Below are positions 27,949-38,045 of a DNA stretch of 64,000 nt, piece by piece (the first letter of the stretch is position 1; every line of letters starts with the position of its first letter). The stretch comes from JAICUF01 sp038250675 (GTDB taxonomy: Bacteria > Gemmatimonadota > Gemmatimonadetes > Gemmatimonadales > GWC2-71-9), in assembly GCA_038250675.1 (NCBI GenBank), contig JBBSCB010000005.1:62001-126000 (forward strand). The letters run 5' to 3'. The notes beneath the pieces were generated by a model, which had not been told where the DNA came from, made no database searches, and saw nothing but the letters and a program-made list of their open reading frames with translations. The position numbers and the translations under genes were made by a program.

Positions 27949-29051
27949 GCAACCCACTCGTCCGGCTCGGCGAACTTGGCCAGAGCCCCTGGTACGACAA
28001 CATCACGCGGGACCTGATCACGTCGGGCCGCCTGGCGCGGCTGATCCACGACGACGGGCTCCGCGGCATGACGTCCAACCCCACGATCTTCGAGAAGGCG
28101 GTCGCGGGGACCGACGTCTACGACGACACGATCCGGAAGGCGATGGACGTGGGCAAGGAAGCCGCCGCCATCTTCGAGACGATCGCGGTGGCGGACGTCC
28201 GCTCCGCCTGCGACGTCTTCCGTCCGGTCTACGACCGCACCGGCGGCGGCGACGGCCTCGTGTCCATCGAGGTCTCGCCCACGCTGAGCCACGATACGAG
28301 GGGCTCGATCGCCGAGGCGGAACGGCTGTGGCGCTCGGTGGACCGGCCCAACCTGATGGTCAAGATTCCGGGTACAAAGGAAGGTCTGCCGGCTATTACC
28401 CACTGCATGACCGCCGGGATCAACATCAACATCACGCTGCTCTTTGCCGTTGAACGGTACGCGGAAGTGATCGAGGCATTTCTCGCGGCGCTGGAGCAGC
28501 GCACCGCGCGCAACCAGCCGATCGACCGGCTGGCGTCGGTGGCCAGCTTCTTCGTGAGCCGGGTGGATACCAAGGTGGACCCCCAACTCGATGCGAAAGG
28601 GGATCCAGAGGGCATCCGCGGGACCATCGCCATCGCCAATGCGGCAATGGCGTACAAGCTGTTCGAGGAGACGCTGGGCCGGGAGCGGTGGCGCCGGCTC
28701 GCGGCGGCCGGCGCCCGACCGCAGCGCCCCCTCTGGGCCTCCACCAGTACCAAGGATCCCAAGTACCCCGACATCTACTACGTCGAGGCGCTGGTGGCGC
28801 CGCAGACGGTGGACACCATGCCACCAGCGACATTCGAGGCGTATCGCGATCACGGCAACCCGGAGTCGCGAATCCACGATGCGATCGAGCGGGCGCCGGC
28901 GCAACTCGCGGCGCTCGAGAAATCGGGGATCTCACTCCGGCAGGTGACGCAGGAGCTGGAAGACGAAGGAGTCGAGAAGTTCAGCGCGTCCTACACATCG
29001 CTGCTGGACGGTGTACGGGCCAAGGCGGGAGCGCTGACCGCGCGGCACTGA
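27945..29051 (+). CDS. tal: Transaldolase
   Basis: 368 aa, the longer bacterial type. Start region LGQSPWYDNITRDLI and GMTSNPTIFEKAV carry the catalytic Asp region and substrate Asn/Ser; the Schiff-base Lys is in NLMVKIPGTKEGLPAI; NINITLLF and SRVDTKVD follow. It interconverts sedoheptulose-7-P + glyceraldehyde-3-P and erythrose-4-P + fructose-6-P. Co-translated with transketolase through an ATGA overlap; in many bacteria tal is also fused to pgi, which is not the case here. Confidence 0.95.
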   Translation: MSNPLVRLGELGQSPWYDNITRDLITSGRLARLIHDDGLRGMTSNPTIFEKAVAGTDVYDDTIRKAMDVGKEAAAIFETIAVADVRSACDVFRPVYDRTGGGDGLVSIEVSPTLSHDTRGSIAEAERLWRSVDRPNLMVKIPGTKEGLPAITHCMTAGININITLLFAVERYAEVIEAFLAALEQRTARNQPIDRLASVASFFVSRVDTKVDPQLDAKGDPEGIRGTIAIANAAMAYKLFEETLGRERWRRLAAAGARPQRPLWASTSTKDPKYPDIYYVEALVAPQTVDTMPPATFEAYRDHGNPESRIHDAIERAPAQLAALEKSGISLRQVTQELEDEGVEKFSASYTSLLDGVRAKAGALTARH

Positions 29052-29146
29052 CCGCGCGGCAGCCCGGCCTCGCGGCCTGAGCCATCGCGGGTATATTTCC
29101 CCGCTCGCACCTCCCCACATCCCCAATCTCGAGCCTCCAGACACCT

Positions 29147-30436
29147 ATGTGGCGATTCCTGCGCTCGATCTCGCTGACCTGGTGGATCATCATCGCCACC
29201 ATCCTCGGTGCCATCGTCGGCTACCTGGACCACGACTACTGGCTCGGGGTCAATGTCGGCGCCGCGCTGCGGCCGCTCTCCACGATCTTCCTCCGGATGA
29301 TCAAGTCCATCGTGGTACCGCTGGTCTTTGGCGCGCTGGTGATCGGGATCGCCGGCCACGGCGACGACCTCAAGCGGGTGGGCCGGCTGGCGCTCAAGTC
29401 GCTGATCTACTTCGAGCTGGTCACCTCGGTGGCGCTGTTCATCGGGCTGGGCGCGGTCAACCTGTTCAAGCCCGGCGTGGGCGTGACGCTCGCGGCCCCC
29501 TCGGCCGAGGCGCAGCAGTTTGCCGGCACGCCGACCACGCTGTCCGGCGTGCTGGAGCACACGGTGCCGCAGAGCTTCTTCGAGGCGGCATCGAAGAACG
29601 AAGTGCTCCAGATCGTCTTCTTCTCGGTGCTCTTTGCCGCGGCGCTGACCCAGGTCCAGGGCCGGCCCAAGGAGATGATGCTCGGCTTCTGCGAGGGGCT
29701 GTCGGAGGTGATGTTCAAGTTCACCAATATCGTCATGAAGTTCGCGCCCATCGGCATCTTTGCCGCGATCGCGGATACGATCGGCAAGAACGGCATCGAG
29801 GTGATCTGGAACCTGGGCAAGCTGGTGGGGACGCTCTACATCGCGCTGATCGCGTTCATCCTCCTCGTGCTGATACCGATCGCACTGCTGACGCGGGTGC
29901 CCCTCAAGCCGTTCTGGAAATGGGTCAAGGCGCCCTGGCTCATCGCCTTTTCCACCGCGTCATCGGAGGCGGCGCTGCCGCTGGCGATGGAGAACATGGA
30001 AAAGTTCGGCGTGCCGCGGCGGATCGTGTCATTCGTGCTGCCCACCGGCTATTCGTTCAATCTCGACGGATCCACCCTGTACCTGGCGGTCGCATCCGTC
30101 TTCGTGGCGCAGGCGGCGGGGATCCACCTGGGCCTGGGCCAGCAGCTGCTGATGATGCTGACGCTCATGCTGACCAGCAAGGGCGTCGCGGCGGTCCCGC
30201 GCGCGTCGCTGGTCATTCTCTCCGGCACGCTGGTGACGTTCGGGCTGCCGCTCGAGGGCGTTGCCGTGATCCTGGGCGTGGATGCGTTCATGGATATGGC
30301 CCGCACCTCCATCAACCTCGTGGGCAACTGCCTGGCCTCCGCGGTCATGGCCCGCTGGGAGGGCGAGTTCACGCCGGAAGGCCTCGAGCTGGGTGTGCAC
30401 CCGGTCCCGGATGCGATGGGAGGCGGCGGGGCGTGA
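29147..30436 (+). CDS. Dicarboxylate/amino acid:cation symporter (DAACS family)
   Basis: 429 aa, about eight transmembrane segments plus two re-entrant loops. The family-specific serine-rich loop is STASSEAALPLAMENMEKFG, followed by SFNLDGSTLY and the substrate motif ARTSINLVGNCLAS. GltPh-type proteins couple Na+ or H+ to uptake of glutamate, aspartate or C4-dicarboxylates; the NLVGN version resembles dicarboxylate carriers (DctA) more than the NxxGD glutamate carriers. It has its own upstream region, with TATATT near 29092, and overlaps the next gene (GTGA). Confidence 0.92.
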   Translation: MWRFLRSISLTWWIIIATILGAIVGYLDHDYWLGVNVGAALRPLSTIFLRMIKSIVVPLVFGALVIGIAGHGDDLKRVGRLALKSLIYFELVTSVALFIGLGAVNLFKPGVGVTLAAPSAEAQQFAGTPTTLSGVLEHTVPQSFFEAASKNEVLQIVFFSVLFAAALTQVQGRPKEMMLGFCEGLSEVMFKFTNIVMKFAPIGIFAAIADTIGKNGIEVIWNLGKLVGTLYIALIAFILLVLIPIALLTRVPLKPFWKWVKAPWLIAFSTASSEAALPLAMENMEKFGVPRRIVSFVLPTGYSFNLDGSTLYLAVASVFVAQAAGIHLGLGQQLLMMLTLMLTSKGVAAVPRASLVILSGTLVTFGLPLEGVAVILGVDAFMDMARTSINLVGNCLASAVMARWEGEFTPEGLELGVHPVPDAMGGGGA

Positions 30437-31200
30437 GCCGGCGCACGAGACTCGCGGCCGCGCTCGTCGTGGCGGCGATCATGAGCTGCCAGGTGCACTC
30501 GGCCGCCGGCGGACAGACGCCGGAGGTGCACGTCGCCCGGCATCATCCCATGCAGTACTACCTGTCGCTGCCCGCCGCCTGGAGCAAGGAGCGGGATTGG
30601 CCGGTGCTCATCGCGCTGGAGGGCTCCGGGCGCGAGTTCACGCTGGAGCATTCGGAATTCGTGCGGGCGCGGGGTAAGCGGCCGTATATCATCGTCACGC
30701 CGCTCATCCTCTCCGACCGCGGCCACTACGATCCACCGTACCCGTACCCGTCAAAGCTCTGGCAGGGCGGCACCGACGACTTCGACATGGGCGGCCTCCG
30801 CCGCATCATCGACGACATCCACGACAAGTACAACGGACGCGCGCGGGTCTACGTCACCGGCTTTTCCGCCGGCGGCCACCTGGCGTGGGCCATGGCGTTC
30901 ACCCATCCCGAGCTGCTGGCCGGCGTGGCGGCGGTGGACGCCACCTACACGGGGCGCGGCGTGCGGTCGGTGTCGGTGGACAGCGAGCGGGTCACGCTGC
31001 CGATCCGTTCGTTCCAGGGGGACCAGGATCCCCATCGAGAGAGCTTCGAACGCCAGTGGATCCACGCCGAGGCGGTGGCGACGACGCACGGATACGAGAC
31101 GGTGTCGCGGGTGATCGTCGCGGGCGCGCACCACGAGCGGATGCCGGAGCGGGTATTCGCGTGGATGGATTCCCTGGAGGCCGCGCGGGCCGGCCGTTGA
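30433..31200 (+). CDS. Exported alpha/beta hydrolase (esterase/depolymerase-like)
   Basis: 255 aa from GTG 30433 in a GTGA overlap with the symporter gene. Signal sequence RLAAALVVAAIMSC with a possible lipobox Cys. The catalytic Ser sits in VTGFSAGGHLAW (GxSxG); a late His occurs in AGAHHERMPER and an Asp in SFQGDQDPHRE. The layout resembles feruloyl esterase/PHB-depolymerase-like periplasmic hydrolases. Coupling to a carboxylate symporter suggests release of an acid that is then imported (inference). Confidence 0.78.
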   Translation: MSRRTRLAAALVVAAIMSCQVHSAAGGQTPEVHVARHHPMQYYLSLPAAWSKERDWPVLIALEGSGREFTLEHSEFVRARGKRPYIIVTPLILSDRGHYDPPYPYPSKLWQGGTDDFDMGGLRRIIDDIHDKYNGRARVYVTGFSAGGHLAWAMAFTHPELLAGVAAVDATYTGRGVRSVSVDSERVTLPIRSFQGDQDPHRESFERQWIHAEAVATTHGYETVSRVIVAGAHHERMPERVFAWMDSLEAARAGR

Positions 31201-31436
31201 GCAGCTGCACCTGGAAACCCTTTGGGCCCCGTCCCCGTCCGCCGGCGTCTACGACTCCACCGGATTCGTGGCGCAGGTGGCGCGCAAGGTCAGTACGGTG
31301 GCCAATGCGAAGCCCACGGCGCTGGAGGACGCGTCGCTCTCCACCTGGATCCACCACACGGACGGCAGCGGATACATCCGCGACGCGAGCAACAACGCAT
31401 CGGCATCAGCACCCGGAGCGGCATCATCACCGGCCG

Positions 31437-32282
31437 CTAGAGTGGGAGGCCGCCCCGGCGGGCGGCCTCACGCAGCACTTCGTCGGGCGGGATACCGGCG
31501 GCGTGCAGCTCGCGAATGCCGGTATCGCCGCTCGCCTTGCTCAGCTTGTGGCCGTCCGGCTTCAGGATCAGCGGATGGTGCAGAAAGACCGGCGGCCGCT
31601 CGCGGCCCAGCATCCGCGCCAGGCGGAGCTGCCGGCCGGTGGAGTCGAGCAGGTCCTCGCCCCGGATGACCAGGTCCACGTCCTGCCGCCGGTCGTCAAC
31701 CGTCACCGCAAACTGATAGGTCCAGTGGCCCAGTCGGTCCCGGACCATGAGGTCGCCGCACTGCGCATCCGGCTTCTGGGTTTGCGGACCCAGCCGCGCG
31801 TCGTCGAACGTCTCGGTGCCCGGACCCAGCACGACGCGCACGCTGCGGCCGGGCTCGAACGCCAACTCGCGCTCGCGACAGCGGCCGGCGTAGCGCGTCT
31901 CCTCGCCAAAGACGTCGGCCGCCTCCAGCGCGATGGTGCGGCGGGTGCAGTCGCAGGCGTAGACCCGGTGCTCGCGGCTGAGCCGGTCCAGCGCGTCGGT
32001 ATACGCCGCGTCGGATTCACTTTGGCGCGGCGCGGTCGCATCGGGCACCAGTCCCAGCCAGGCCAGATCCTCCAGCAGTGCCGCCTCGTATTCCGGCCGG
32101 CAGCGGGTGGCATCGTGGTCCTCGATCCGGAGCAGCACCCGCCCATCCAGCGCGCGCGCAATGGTCCAGACCCAGACCGCGTTCACCACATGGCCCAGAT
32201 GGATGTATCCGGTCGGGCTCGGCGCAAAGCGGGTGAGCGGCCGCGGCGGCAGGCGGCGGCGGAGCGCGTCGAGATCGAGCAC
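31437..32282 (-). CDS. gluQRS: Glutamyl-Q tRNA(Asp) synthetase
   Basis: 281 aa from GTG 32282 (weak ribosome site). The class I aminoacyl synthetase signature HLGH occurs in RFAPSPTGYIHLGHVVNAVW; RIEDHDATRC is conserved with GluRS; the zinc-type Cys set CDCTRR...YAGRC is typical of GluQ-RS; the second signature is KLSKAS. At under 300 aa it lacks the anticodon domain of GluRS. The enzyme glutamylates queuosine at position 34 of tRNA-Asp rather than charging an acceptor end. The gene starts 20 bp after the serine hydrolase stop. Confidence 0.93.
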   Translation of the reverse strand: MLDLDALRRRLPPRPLTRFAPSPTGYIHLGHVVNAVWVWTIARALDGRVLLRIEDHDATRCRPEYEAALLEDLAWLGLVPDATAPRQSESDAAYTDALDRLSREHRVYACDCTRRTIALEAADVFGEETRYAGRCRERELAFEPGRSVRVVLGPGTETFDDARLGPQTQKPDAQCGDLMVRDRLGHWTYQFAVTVDDRRQDVDLVIRGEDLLDSTGRQLRLARMLGRERPPVFLHHPLILKPDGHKLSKASGDTGIRELHAAGIPPDEVLREAARRGGLPL

Positions 32283-32302
32283 GGCGCTGGCGGGGCGGGC
32301 CG

Positions 32303-33505
32303 CTAGTGGAAGAGCGGAAAGACCCGCTCGATGATCCGGTCGCGCACCGTGCGGAGCATCAGCGATGCATCGGCGTCGGGTGAGCCCGGCGTGTCGCTGG
32401 AGCCCGACGTGTTGGTGACGCCGATGGCCGCCGTGTGCGAGCCGGGCTGAATGTAGAAGAACGAACGGAACCCCGCCTGGCTCCCGGTCTTGCCGACGTA
32501 CCGCCGCCCGCCCCGGTCCAGCACAAAGAACCCCGCCGTCACCGAGTCTCCCTCGGCGCCGTCCCCCGGCACCGGGAGGATAGGCCGCCACATCTCCTCC
32601 AGCGAGCTCTGCTTGAGCACGCCGTCGTACGCCGCGCGGCGCGCCGGCGCGCCCACCAGGAACGCGAGGTACTTCGCCATGTCGGTGAGCGGCGCGTTGA
32701 GCCCGCCGTTGGACACGGTGATCCCGGTATCGAAGTCGAGCCCTACCGGAGTCACCCTGCCGTGCGATATGTCGTAGCTGTTGGACCGGAAGCGCAGCAG
32801 ATGGTACGGCGTGACGTCGAAGTAGCTGTGATACATCTCCAGCGGCTTGAGGATGTTCTTGTCGACGTACACCTCGTAGTCGTCGCCGGTGAGCCGCTCG
32901 ATGATGATGCCGAGAAAGACGATGCCGGGATTGGAATAGCCAAAGCGTGTGCCGGGCGCAAAGAGGAGCTCGGTGTACGGCATCATCGCCACGAGCTGTG
33001 ACCACTGGGTGGGCTCGAACGGGTGCCACGGCTTGTCGCCGGCCCAGGGCCAGGTGGGATTCCGGAACCCGGCCGAGTGGCTCATGAGCTGGCGAATGGT
33101 GACGGCGCTGATGTCGCCGAACGTATCGTGCACCATGCGGAGCTCGGGGATGTACTTGACCGCGGGATCATCCAGCCGGAGGAACCCGCGATCGCGGAGC
33201 TGCATGATGCCGATGGCGGTGAACGTCTTGGTGATGGACGCCCAGTGGTAGATCGTGCTGTCATCCACCGCGCGGCCGGTGGCGCGATCGGCCAGGCCCA
33301 CGTCGTCATGGGCCAGAATCTGATCGTCGCGCACAAACCAGAGACTGCCGCCGGCGATGCCTTGCCGCCCAAGGGAGCTGGCGAACAGGGCATGGACATC
33401 GGCCCAGGCGCGGTCGAAGCCGGCGGGGGTCTGGGCGCGGGCGGCGACCGGATGCGCGAGCGAGAGCGCGGCGGCGGCGAGGCGGAGCAGGCGGCGGGTG
33501 GGCAT
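32303..33505 (-). CDS. Exported serine hydrolase, beta-lactamase class C / penicillin-binding-like
   Basis: 400 aa. Signal peptide MPTRRLLRLAAAALSLAHPVAARA with an AxA cleavage site. Active-site SITK (SxxK) in YHWASITKTFTAIG and FGYSNPG (YxN) are present; the third box is not obvious and the C-terminal HTAAIGVTNTSG may stand for HxG. Such proteins are D-aminopeptidases, esterases or carboxypeptidases more often than true beta-lactamases. Upstream of gluQRS on the same strand. Confidence 0.87.
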   Translation of the reverse strand: MPTRRLLRLAAAALSLAHPVAARAQTPAGFDRAWADVHALFASSLGRQGIAGGSLWFVRDDQILAHDDVGLADRATGRAVDDSTIYHWASITKTFTAIGIMQLRDRGFLRLDDPAVKYIPELRMVHDTFGDISAVTIRQLMSHSAGFRNPTWPWAGDKPWHPFEPTQWSQLVAMMPYTELLFAPGTRFGYSNPGIVFLGIIIERLTGDDYEVYVDKNILKPLEMYHSYFDVTPYHLLRFRSNSYDISHGRVTPVGLDFDTGITVSNGGLNAPLTDMAKYLAFLVGAPARRAAYDGVLKQSSLEEMWRPILPVPGDGAEGDSVTAGFFVLDRGGRRYVGKTGSQAGFRSFFYIQPGSHTAAIGVTNTSGSSDTPGSPDADASLMLRTVRDRIIERVFPLFH

Positions 33506-33802
33506 GAGCGGAAGCTATCGCGGATGCGAGCCGGCGGCCATCGGCGGCTCCCCCGCAGCCTCCGTGCGGTCCCCGCCTACCAGCTCGGCGCCGAACTTCC
33601 CGGCGCCGGGATGAGCCGCCTGTTTGTTGCCACCGACACGGCGCTGGGCCGGCAGGTGGCGCAGTGCGCCGCAGTGAGCACGATGCGCGGTGCCACCATG
33701 GTGCCGGTGCAGGATGACCGCCATGGCCATGGTACCCGAGGGGAATCGCATCGATCTCGTCGTGCGTTGGCGGGGGCCGTCCAACCGCACCTCCGCGGGC
33801 AC

Positions 33803-34486
33803 TCAGATCAACCCGCGCTCCAGGGCCACGCGCACCGCGAGCCCCACACTGCGGACGTGCAGCTTGCTGTAGAGGTGGCGCACGTGGGTACGGACGGTAT
33901 CGATGCTGATGTCGAGTTCCGAGGCGATCTCCTTGTACGAGAGCCCGCTGCCGAGGCCGCGCAGCACGTCGTGCTCCCGATCCGTCAGTGAAAGCTGCGC
34001 GTCGTCAATGGGGAGCAGGGTGCGGTTCGGTGGGGCAGTGGCCTGCACCCGGAGCAATTCCAGCACCGTCTTGGCCACGCCCGAGGAGAGCGGGGCACCC
34101 CCGGCGAGAATACTGCGCAGTTCCCCAAGGATCTCCGTGGCAGGCGCCCGCTTGACCAGGTACCCGTCGGCTCCGCTGCAGATGGCGTCGAGGACCCGCC
34201 GCGGCTCCTCGAAGGCCGTCAGCACCACGATGGGGACATCGGGCAGCATCTCCTTCATCAGGCGGGTGGCGGTGATGCCGTCGGTGCCGGGGAGGGCGAG
34301 GTCCATGAGGAGGAGGTCCCACGGCGGACCGCCGGCGAGTGCGCGGGACTGGGCCGCCGAGAGGAGGGCCTCGTCCGCCGTGCAAAAGGCGCTCCCGAAC
34401 ATGAACCCCGGTGCATGGGCGAAGAGCGTCTCGAGACTGGAGCGGTAGTGGCGGTCATCTTCGACCGTGGCAACCCGGACCGTCAT
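33803..34486 (-). CDS. NarL/LuxR-family response regulator
   Basis: 227 aa. Receiver domain with the acidic pair in ATVEDDRHYR, phosphoacceptor Asp in LLLMDLALPGTDG, Thr in VVLTAFEEP and Lys in GYLVKRAPATEI. C-terminal LuxR helix-turn-helix: LTDREHDVLRGLGSGLSYKEIA, then TVRTHVRHLYSKLHVRS. It lies 106 bp downstream of a large HisKA_3-type kinase gene on the same strand, its natural partner. Confidence 0.92.
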   Translation of the reverse strand: MTVRVATVEDDRHYRSSLETLFAHAPGFMFGSAFCTADEALLSAAQSRALAGGPPWDLLLMDLALPGTDGITATRLMKEMLPDVPIVVLTAFEEPRRVLDAICSGADGYLVKRAPATEILGELRSILAGGAPLSSGVAKTVLELLRVQATAPPNRTLLPIDDAQLSLTDREHDVLRGLGSGLSYKEIASELDISIDTVRTHVRHLYSKLHVRSVGLAVRVALERGLI

Positions 34487-34592
34487 GGGCAGTCACTCGT
34501 TCGCAACGGGGATGGCGGAAAGCATGCAGAAAGTCTACGGCACGGCGGGCGCTTGCGCCCTCGCATGATCGTGTGATGCGGAATCGGCACGC

Positions 34593-37454
34593 TTAGCGAC
34601 GGGAAAGTGTCGGTCGTGGCACCACGAACCGGACGATGGTGCCTCCACCGGCCCGGGGGGCGATGTGGATGCGGCCGCCGGCCTCCGTCGCCCGTCTCGC
34701 CATGCTGGTCATTCCGCGCCCGGCCGTCGAGGGTGGGTTTCCGCCGTTTGCCAGCCCGCCCCCGTTGTCCTCGACGACGAGGTCCAGCTGCTCGTCGGTG
34801 AGCCGGAGCGCGAGCGATACTTCCGATGCCGAGGCATGACGCGAAACGTTGTGCAGCGCCTCGAGGCCGACCAACAGCAGGCTTCGGCGAACGGTCGAAT
34901 TGAGTCGGAGCAGGGGCCACGGCTCAGGGAAGTCGATCCGGAAGCGTGCCTCACCTCGGGCGAAGAGGCGTGTGCCGTGCTCCCGCAGCCGCGACCCGAG
35001 CTCACTGAGCGTGCCGTCACGAGGATCGAGCGACCAGACGATGTCGGAGAGGGCTGTGCCGAGTTCCTCGCTGATGCGCATGACCTGCCGCGCCAGTCGC
35101 CGGCGCTCCGGCTCATCGGGTGTCCCCTCCGCCAGTACACCCGCGAGGATTCCTACTCCCCCCAGCCCCGAGCCCAATTCGTCGTGCAGGTCCATGGCGA
35201 TCCGGGTGCGCTGGCGCTCCATGTCCAGCAGGATCCCGACGCGGGCCCGGTACGCGGCACCGGCCGCGCCGAAAATGAGCACGGCGCCCAGGAGGAGGTT
35301 CCATGGCTCGAGGTACCACGGTCCACGCACTGAAAAGGCGAAGCTCCCGGTCTCGGTCGACCAGAGCCGGCCGTCGAGAGAGGCGCGCACCTCGGCGCGA
35401 TAGTCGCCCCGCGGCAGGTCGATCCAGCGAAACGACGGTTCGCCGCCTACATCGGTCCAGGTCTCAGCGGGAAGGAGACGCACCTGGTAGCGCAACAACG
35501 AGGGCGCGCGGTAGCTCATCGCGGCGAACCGGACTTCGAGTCGGTGGTGGCGAAACGGGAGCACCGGTTCGCTGTCGGGGGAGATGAGGTCGGCGTCCAC
35601 CCTCGCCTCCACGAGGGCGACCCGCGGAGCGAGGTTGGAAATGGTCCTGGCCGCAGCCGGCACCCGCGCCAGGCCGAACGCGGTGGCCAGCCAGAGCGTG
35701 CCGTCGGCTTCCTCGAGGAGGTCGGAGAAGACGTTGGCCGGCACACCCTGCCACGCCGTCACCGATTCGAGCACCTCCCAACCCTCGGGGCGCGTACTGT
35801 CGGGCCGGACCCGGAGCGCCAGCCCATGGCCATAGATCCAGATGCCGCCCGAGGGCGCGGGCTCGAGTCCGAGCACCGACCGGGATGGTAGCTCCGAGTT
35901 GCCGGGCAGTGGCACCCATGCGCCGCCTCGCCGCGCGTGCACTCCGCTTCGAGACGACGCCAACCAGACCCCGCCATCCGGAAGCTCGGCGATACCTCGA
36001 AGCTCCACGGCGCCGGGAACGTCTTCGCAAATCCACTCGACTGACTGCCAACCGTCCACCGGGGCACCGGTGTGGCAGACGCGCTCGCCGCCCGCCAGCC
36101 ACACGACCCCGCTGCGCATTCGCTTCACGCGAAGCAGTGCATCGCCGATCGGAGTCTGCACCACGTTACCCGGCCCGACCCCGTCGTCCGAGGAGCGCAG
36201 CGTCACGAGTCCGCGATTCGTCGCCATCCAAATGCCGCCGGCGGGCAGCGGCTCGGACTGGGCGTGCATCGTCGGGCGGTCCCAGCGGTGGGTTGCAACC
36301 GCCCTGCCTTTGCGTACCTCGTGCACTCCGGTGGAGGTGGAGATCCAGAGCGTCCCCTGTCCGTCGACGGCGAGGCCCGAACTCGAGGGCCACTGGTCGG
36401 CGGTCGCCGCCCGCCAGCCCCGGCCAGAGCGCTCCACGAATCCGGTGCCCTGCCAGGTCGTCACCCAGACGCGCTCATCCTGCCGCGCAAGGTACCTGGT
36501 GTACGCGGAGGGTAGGCCGTGTCGTCCTGTCCAGAGCAAGGTCTCAGGTTCGGAGAACTGCAGGACGCCGTTGGGCGTGGCGAGCCAGAGGCTGCCCTCG
36601 CGGTCGAGCAGCAGGGGACCCCCGCCCTCCGGAATCTCGTCCGGACCCACCACGATCGGCGGGTCGGAGGCGCCCACCCGGACCAGGAAACGATCGTGGG
36701 AGGCGTAGACCGAAGCGCCGCGGCGGACGAGGCCGATGCCTCTTCCAGGCACCTGATACACTTGGGTCAGCGAGTCCCCGGCGACGCGCCAGAGTGCCCC
36801 CGCTCTCGCCAGGATCAGGGTGTCGCCCTCGGCTGCTGCCGAGACCACCGCGGCGCGCGGAACCTGGGCCACCACGCGACCGGTGCCGTCTGGATCCACG
36901 TGCCACACGGCGCCGCGCGTGCCGAGCCACGCGCCATCCTGCGTGGGATCGCTCAGCACCTCAACCATCTGCCCGCGCATGGCGCCCGGCAGCATCTCCG
37001 TCCATCCCGCCGTGGTGGTGCGTCGCCAAACCCGGTCCCAGTTGGCGAGCCAGAGGTGGCTCGTGGCATCGCAGCCAAAGGTCACGGGCCCCGTCTCGAC
37101 GTGGTCCACCGGTGGCGGAACCGCCGCTGCGCTGTCCGTGGTGATTCGCCAGACTCGGCCCGGCTCCTCGAGGGCAAAGAGCCGTCCGTCGGGACAGGCG
37201 ACGATCTGATTGACCCATCCACGAAGTTGACGCGGTGCCCAGTGGACCAGCCGGTTCCCGTCCCATCGGTGGAGGCCGCCGACCGTGCCAAGCCAGAGGA
37301 AGCCGACGCTGTCCTGGGCAAGAGAGCGCACGCCCCCGGTGAGGAGGCCGTCGGCGGCGTCGATTCGGCGCACGAGGCGAGACTGCGCCGGGAGGGCGTG
37401 CATGAAGCACGTGAGGGCAGCAGGCAGGAGGAGGGCAATACGAATCCACCGCAC
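34593..37454 (-). CDS. Propeller-type (two-component regulator propeller, Y_Y_Y) sensor histidine kinase
   Basis: 953 aa from GTG 37454, selected because it gives a clean signal peptide (MRWIRIALLLPAALTCFMHALPAQS); an in-frame ATG at 37574 would add 40 polar residues. The periplasmic part (~30-650) has repeated WLGTVGGLHRWDG, LWLATPNGVLQF, LWISTSTGVHEV and GVWLASSRSGVHAR units, the Reg_prop blades of a double beta-propeller, then a Y_Y_Y domain (RYQVRLLPAETWTDVG), a membrane helix, and a HisKA_3 kinase with DLHDELGSGLGGV and VVEDNGGGL. Hybrid relatives sense polysaccharides or other extracellular ligands. Partner regulator directly downstream. Confidence 0.9.
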   Translation of the reverse strand: MRWIRIALLLPAALTCFMHALPAQSRLVRRIDAADGLLTGGVRSLAQDSVGFLWLGTVGGLHRWDGNRLVHWAPRQLRGWVNQIVACPDGRLFALEEPGRVWRITTDSAAAVPPPVDHVETGPVTFGCDATSHLWLANWDRVWRRTTTAGWTEMLPGAMRGQMVEVLSDPTQDGAWLGTRGAVWHVDPDGTGRVVAQVPRAAVVSAAAEGDTLILARAGALWRVAGDSLTQVYQVPGRGIGLVRRGASVYASHDRFLVRVGASDPPIVVGPDEIPEGGGPLLLDREGSLWLATPNGVLQFSEPETLLWTGRHGLPSAYTRYLARQDERVWVTTWQGTGFVERSGRGWRAATADQWPSSSGLAVDGQGTLWISTSTGVHEVRKGRAVATHRWDRPTMHAQSEPLPAGGIWMATNRGLVTLRSSDDGVGPGNVVQTPIGDALLRVKRMRSGVVWLAGGERVCHTGAPVDGWQSVEWICEDVPGAVELRGIAELPDGGVWLASSRSGVHARRGGAWVPLPGNSELPSRSVLGLEPAPSGGIWIYGHGLALRVRPDSTRPEGWEVLESVTAWQGVPANVFSDLLEEADGTLWLATAFGLARVPAAARTISNLAPRVALVEARVDADLISPDSEPVLPFRHHRLEVRFAAMSYRAPSLLRYQVRLLPAETWTDVGGEPSFRWIDLPRGDYRAEVRASLDGRLWSTETGSFAFSVRGPWYLEPWNLLLGAVLIFGAAGAAYRARVGILLDMERQRTRIAMDLHDELGSGLGGVGILAGVLAEGTPDEPERRRLARQVMRISEELGTALSDIVWSLDPRDGTLSELGSRLREHGTRLFARGEARFRIDFPEPWPLLRLNSTVRRSLLLVGLEALHNVSRHASASEVSLALRLTDEQLDLVVEDNGGGLANGGNPPSTAGRGMTSMARRATEAGGRIHIAPRAGGGTIVRFVVPRPTLSRR

Positions 37455-38045
37455 CCGCGGGGGCCGGGGGCGGGCGTAGGTGCACCCGGGAGTGAATTGA
37501 TGTCGCCTGAGGTGAATGGAGCCCTCGCGGCCGTCGCTCAACGAACCATAACGGCTGCGGAAGCGATGGGCCAATCTACCGCGTGCCTCAGGGGACCGGC
37601 GTCACGTCCATCGAGAAGAATGTCCAGCCTTCCTCCTCGACCCGGTCGATGGACACCTCCGGGCGAGCGCCTCATTCGCCGCGAAGGCATTGGACACCTC
37701 GTCGGCGCCGCTTCGGACACGTATGCTCAGCCGGTCCACCACGTGCTGCTGCGCCCCGACCGGACCGGCCATGACGCAGGCGGTGAGCACGCTCATGGCC
37801 ACCGCTCGTCCTCGCGTGCTGACACCTCGGTGCATCCGTGAAGTCGTGGCTCGAGGCACCAACGTATCGGACGCAATCGACCGCGACCATCGCATGGTCA
37901 TGTGATGGCACAACGGGTCCGTCTGGTGGCACCTTTGCATGTCACCGTCCTCGCTGTGCGTGCACCGCGTGCTCGATATGCCATACGGCCTGTGTCCGAA
38001 TCCATCGCGGGACAGATGCCGCTCCCCGCTTCGCTGGAGGTCCCG
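37455..38045. other. Intergenic stretch, no supported gene
   Basis: About 590 bp between the divergent sensor kinase and a small lipoprotein gene. Short open frames on both strands have no recognisable homology, signal peptide or ribosome site. It probably holds the two promoters; GGAGG at about 38035-38039 is the lipoprotein ribosome site. Confidence 0.4.
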
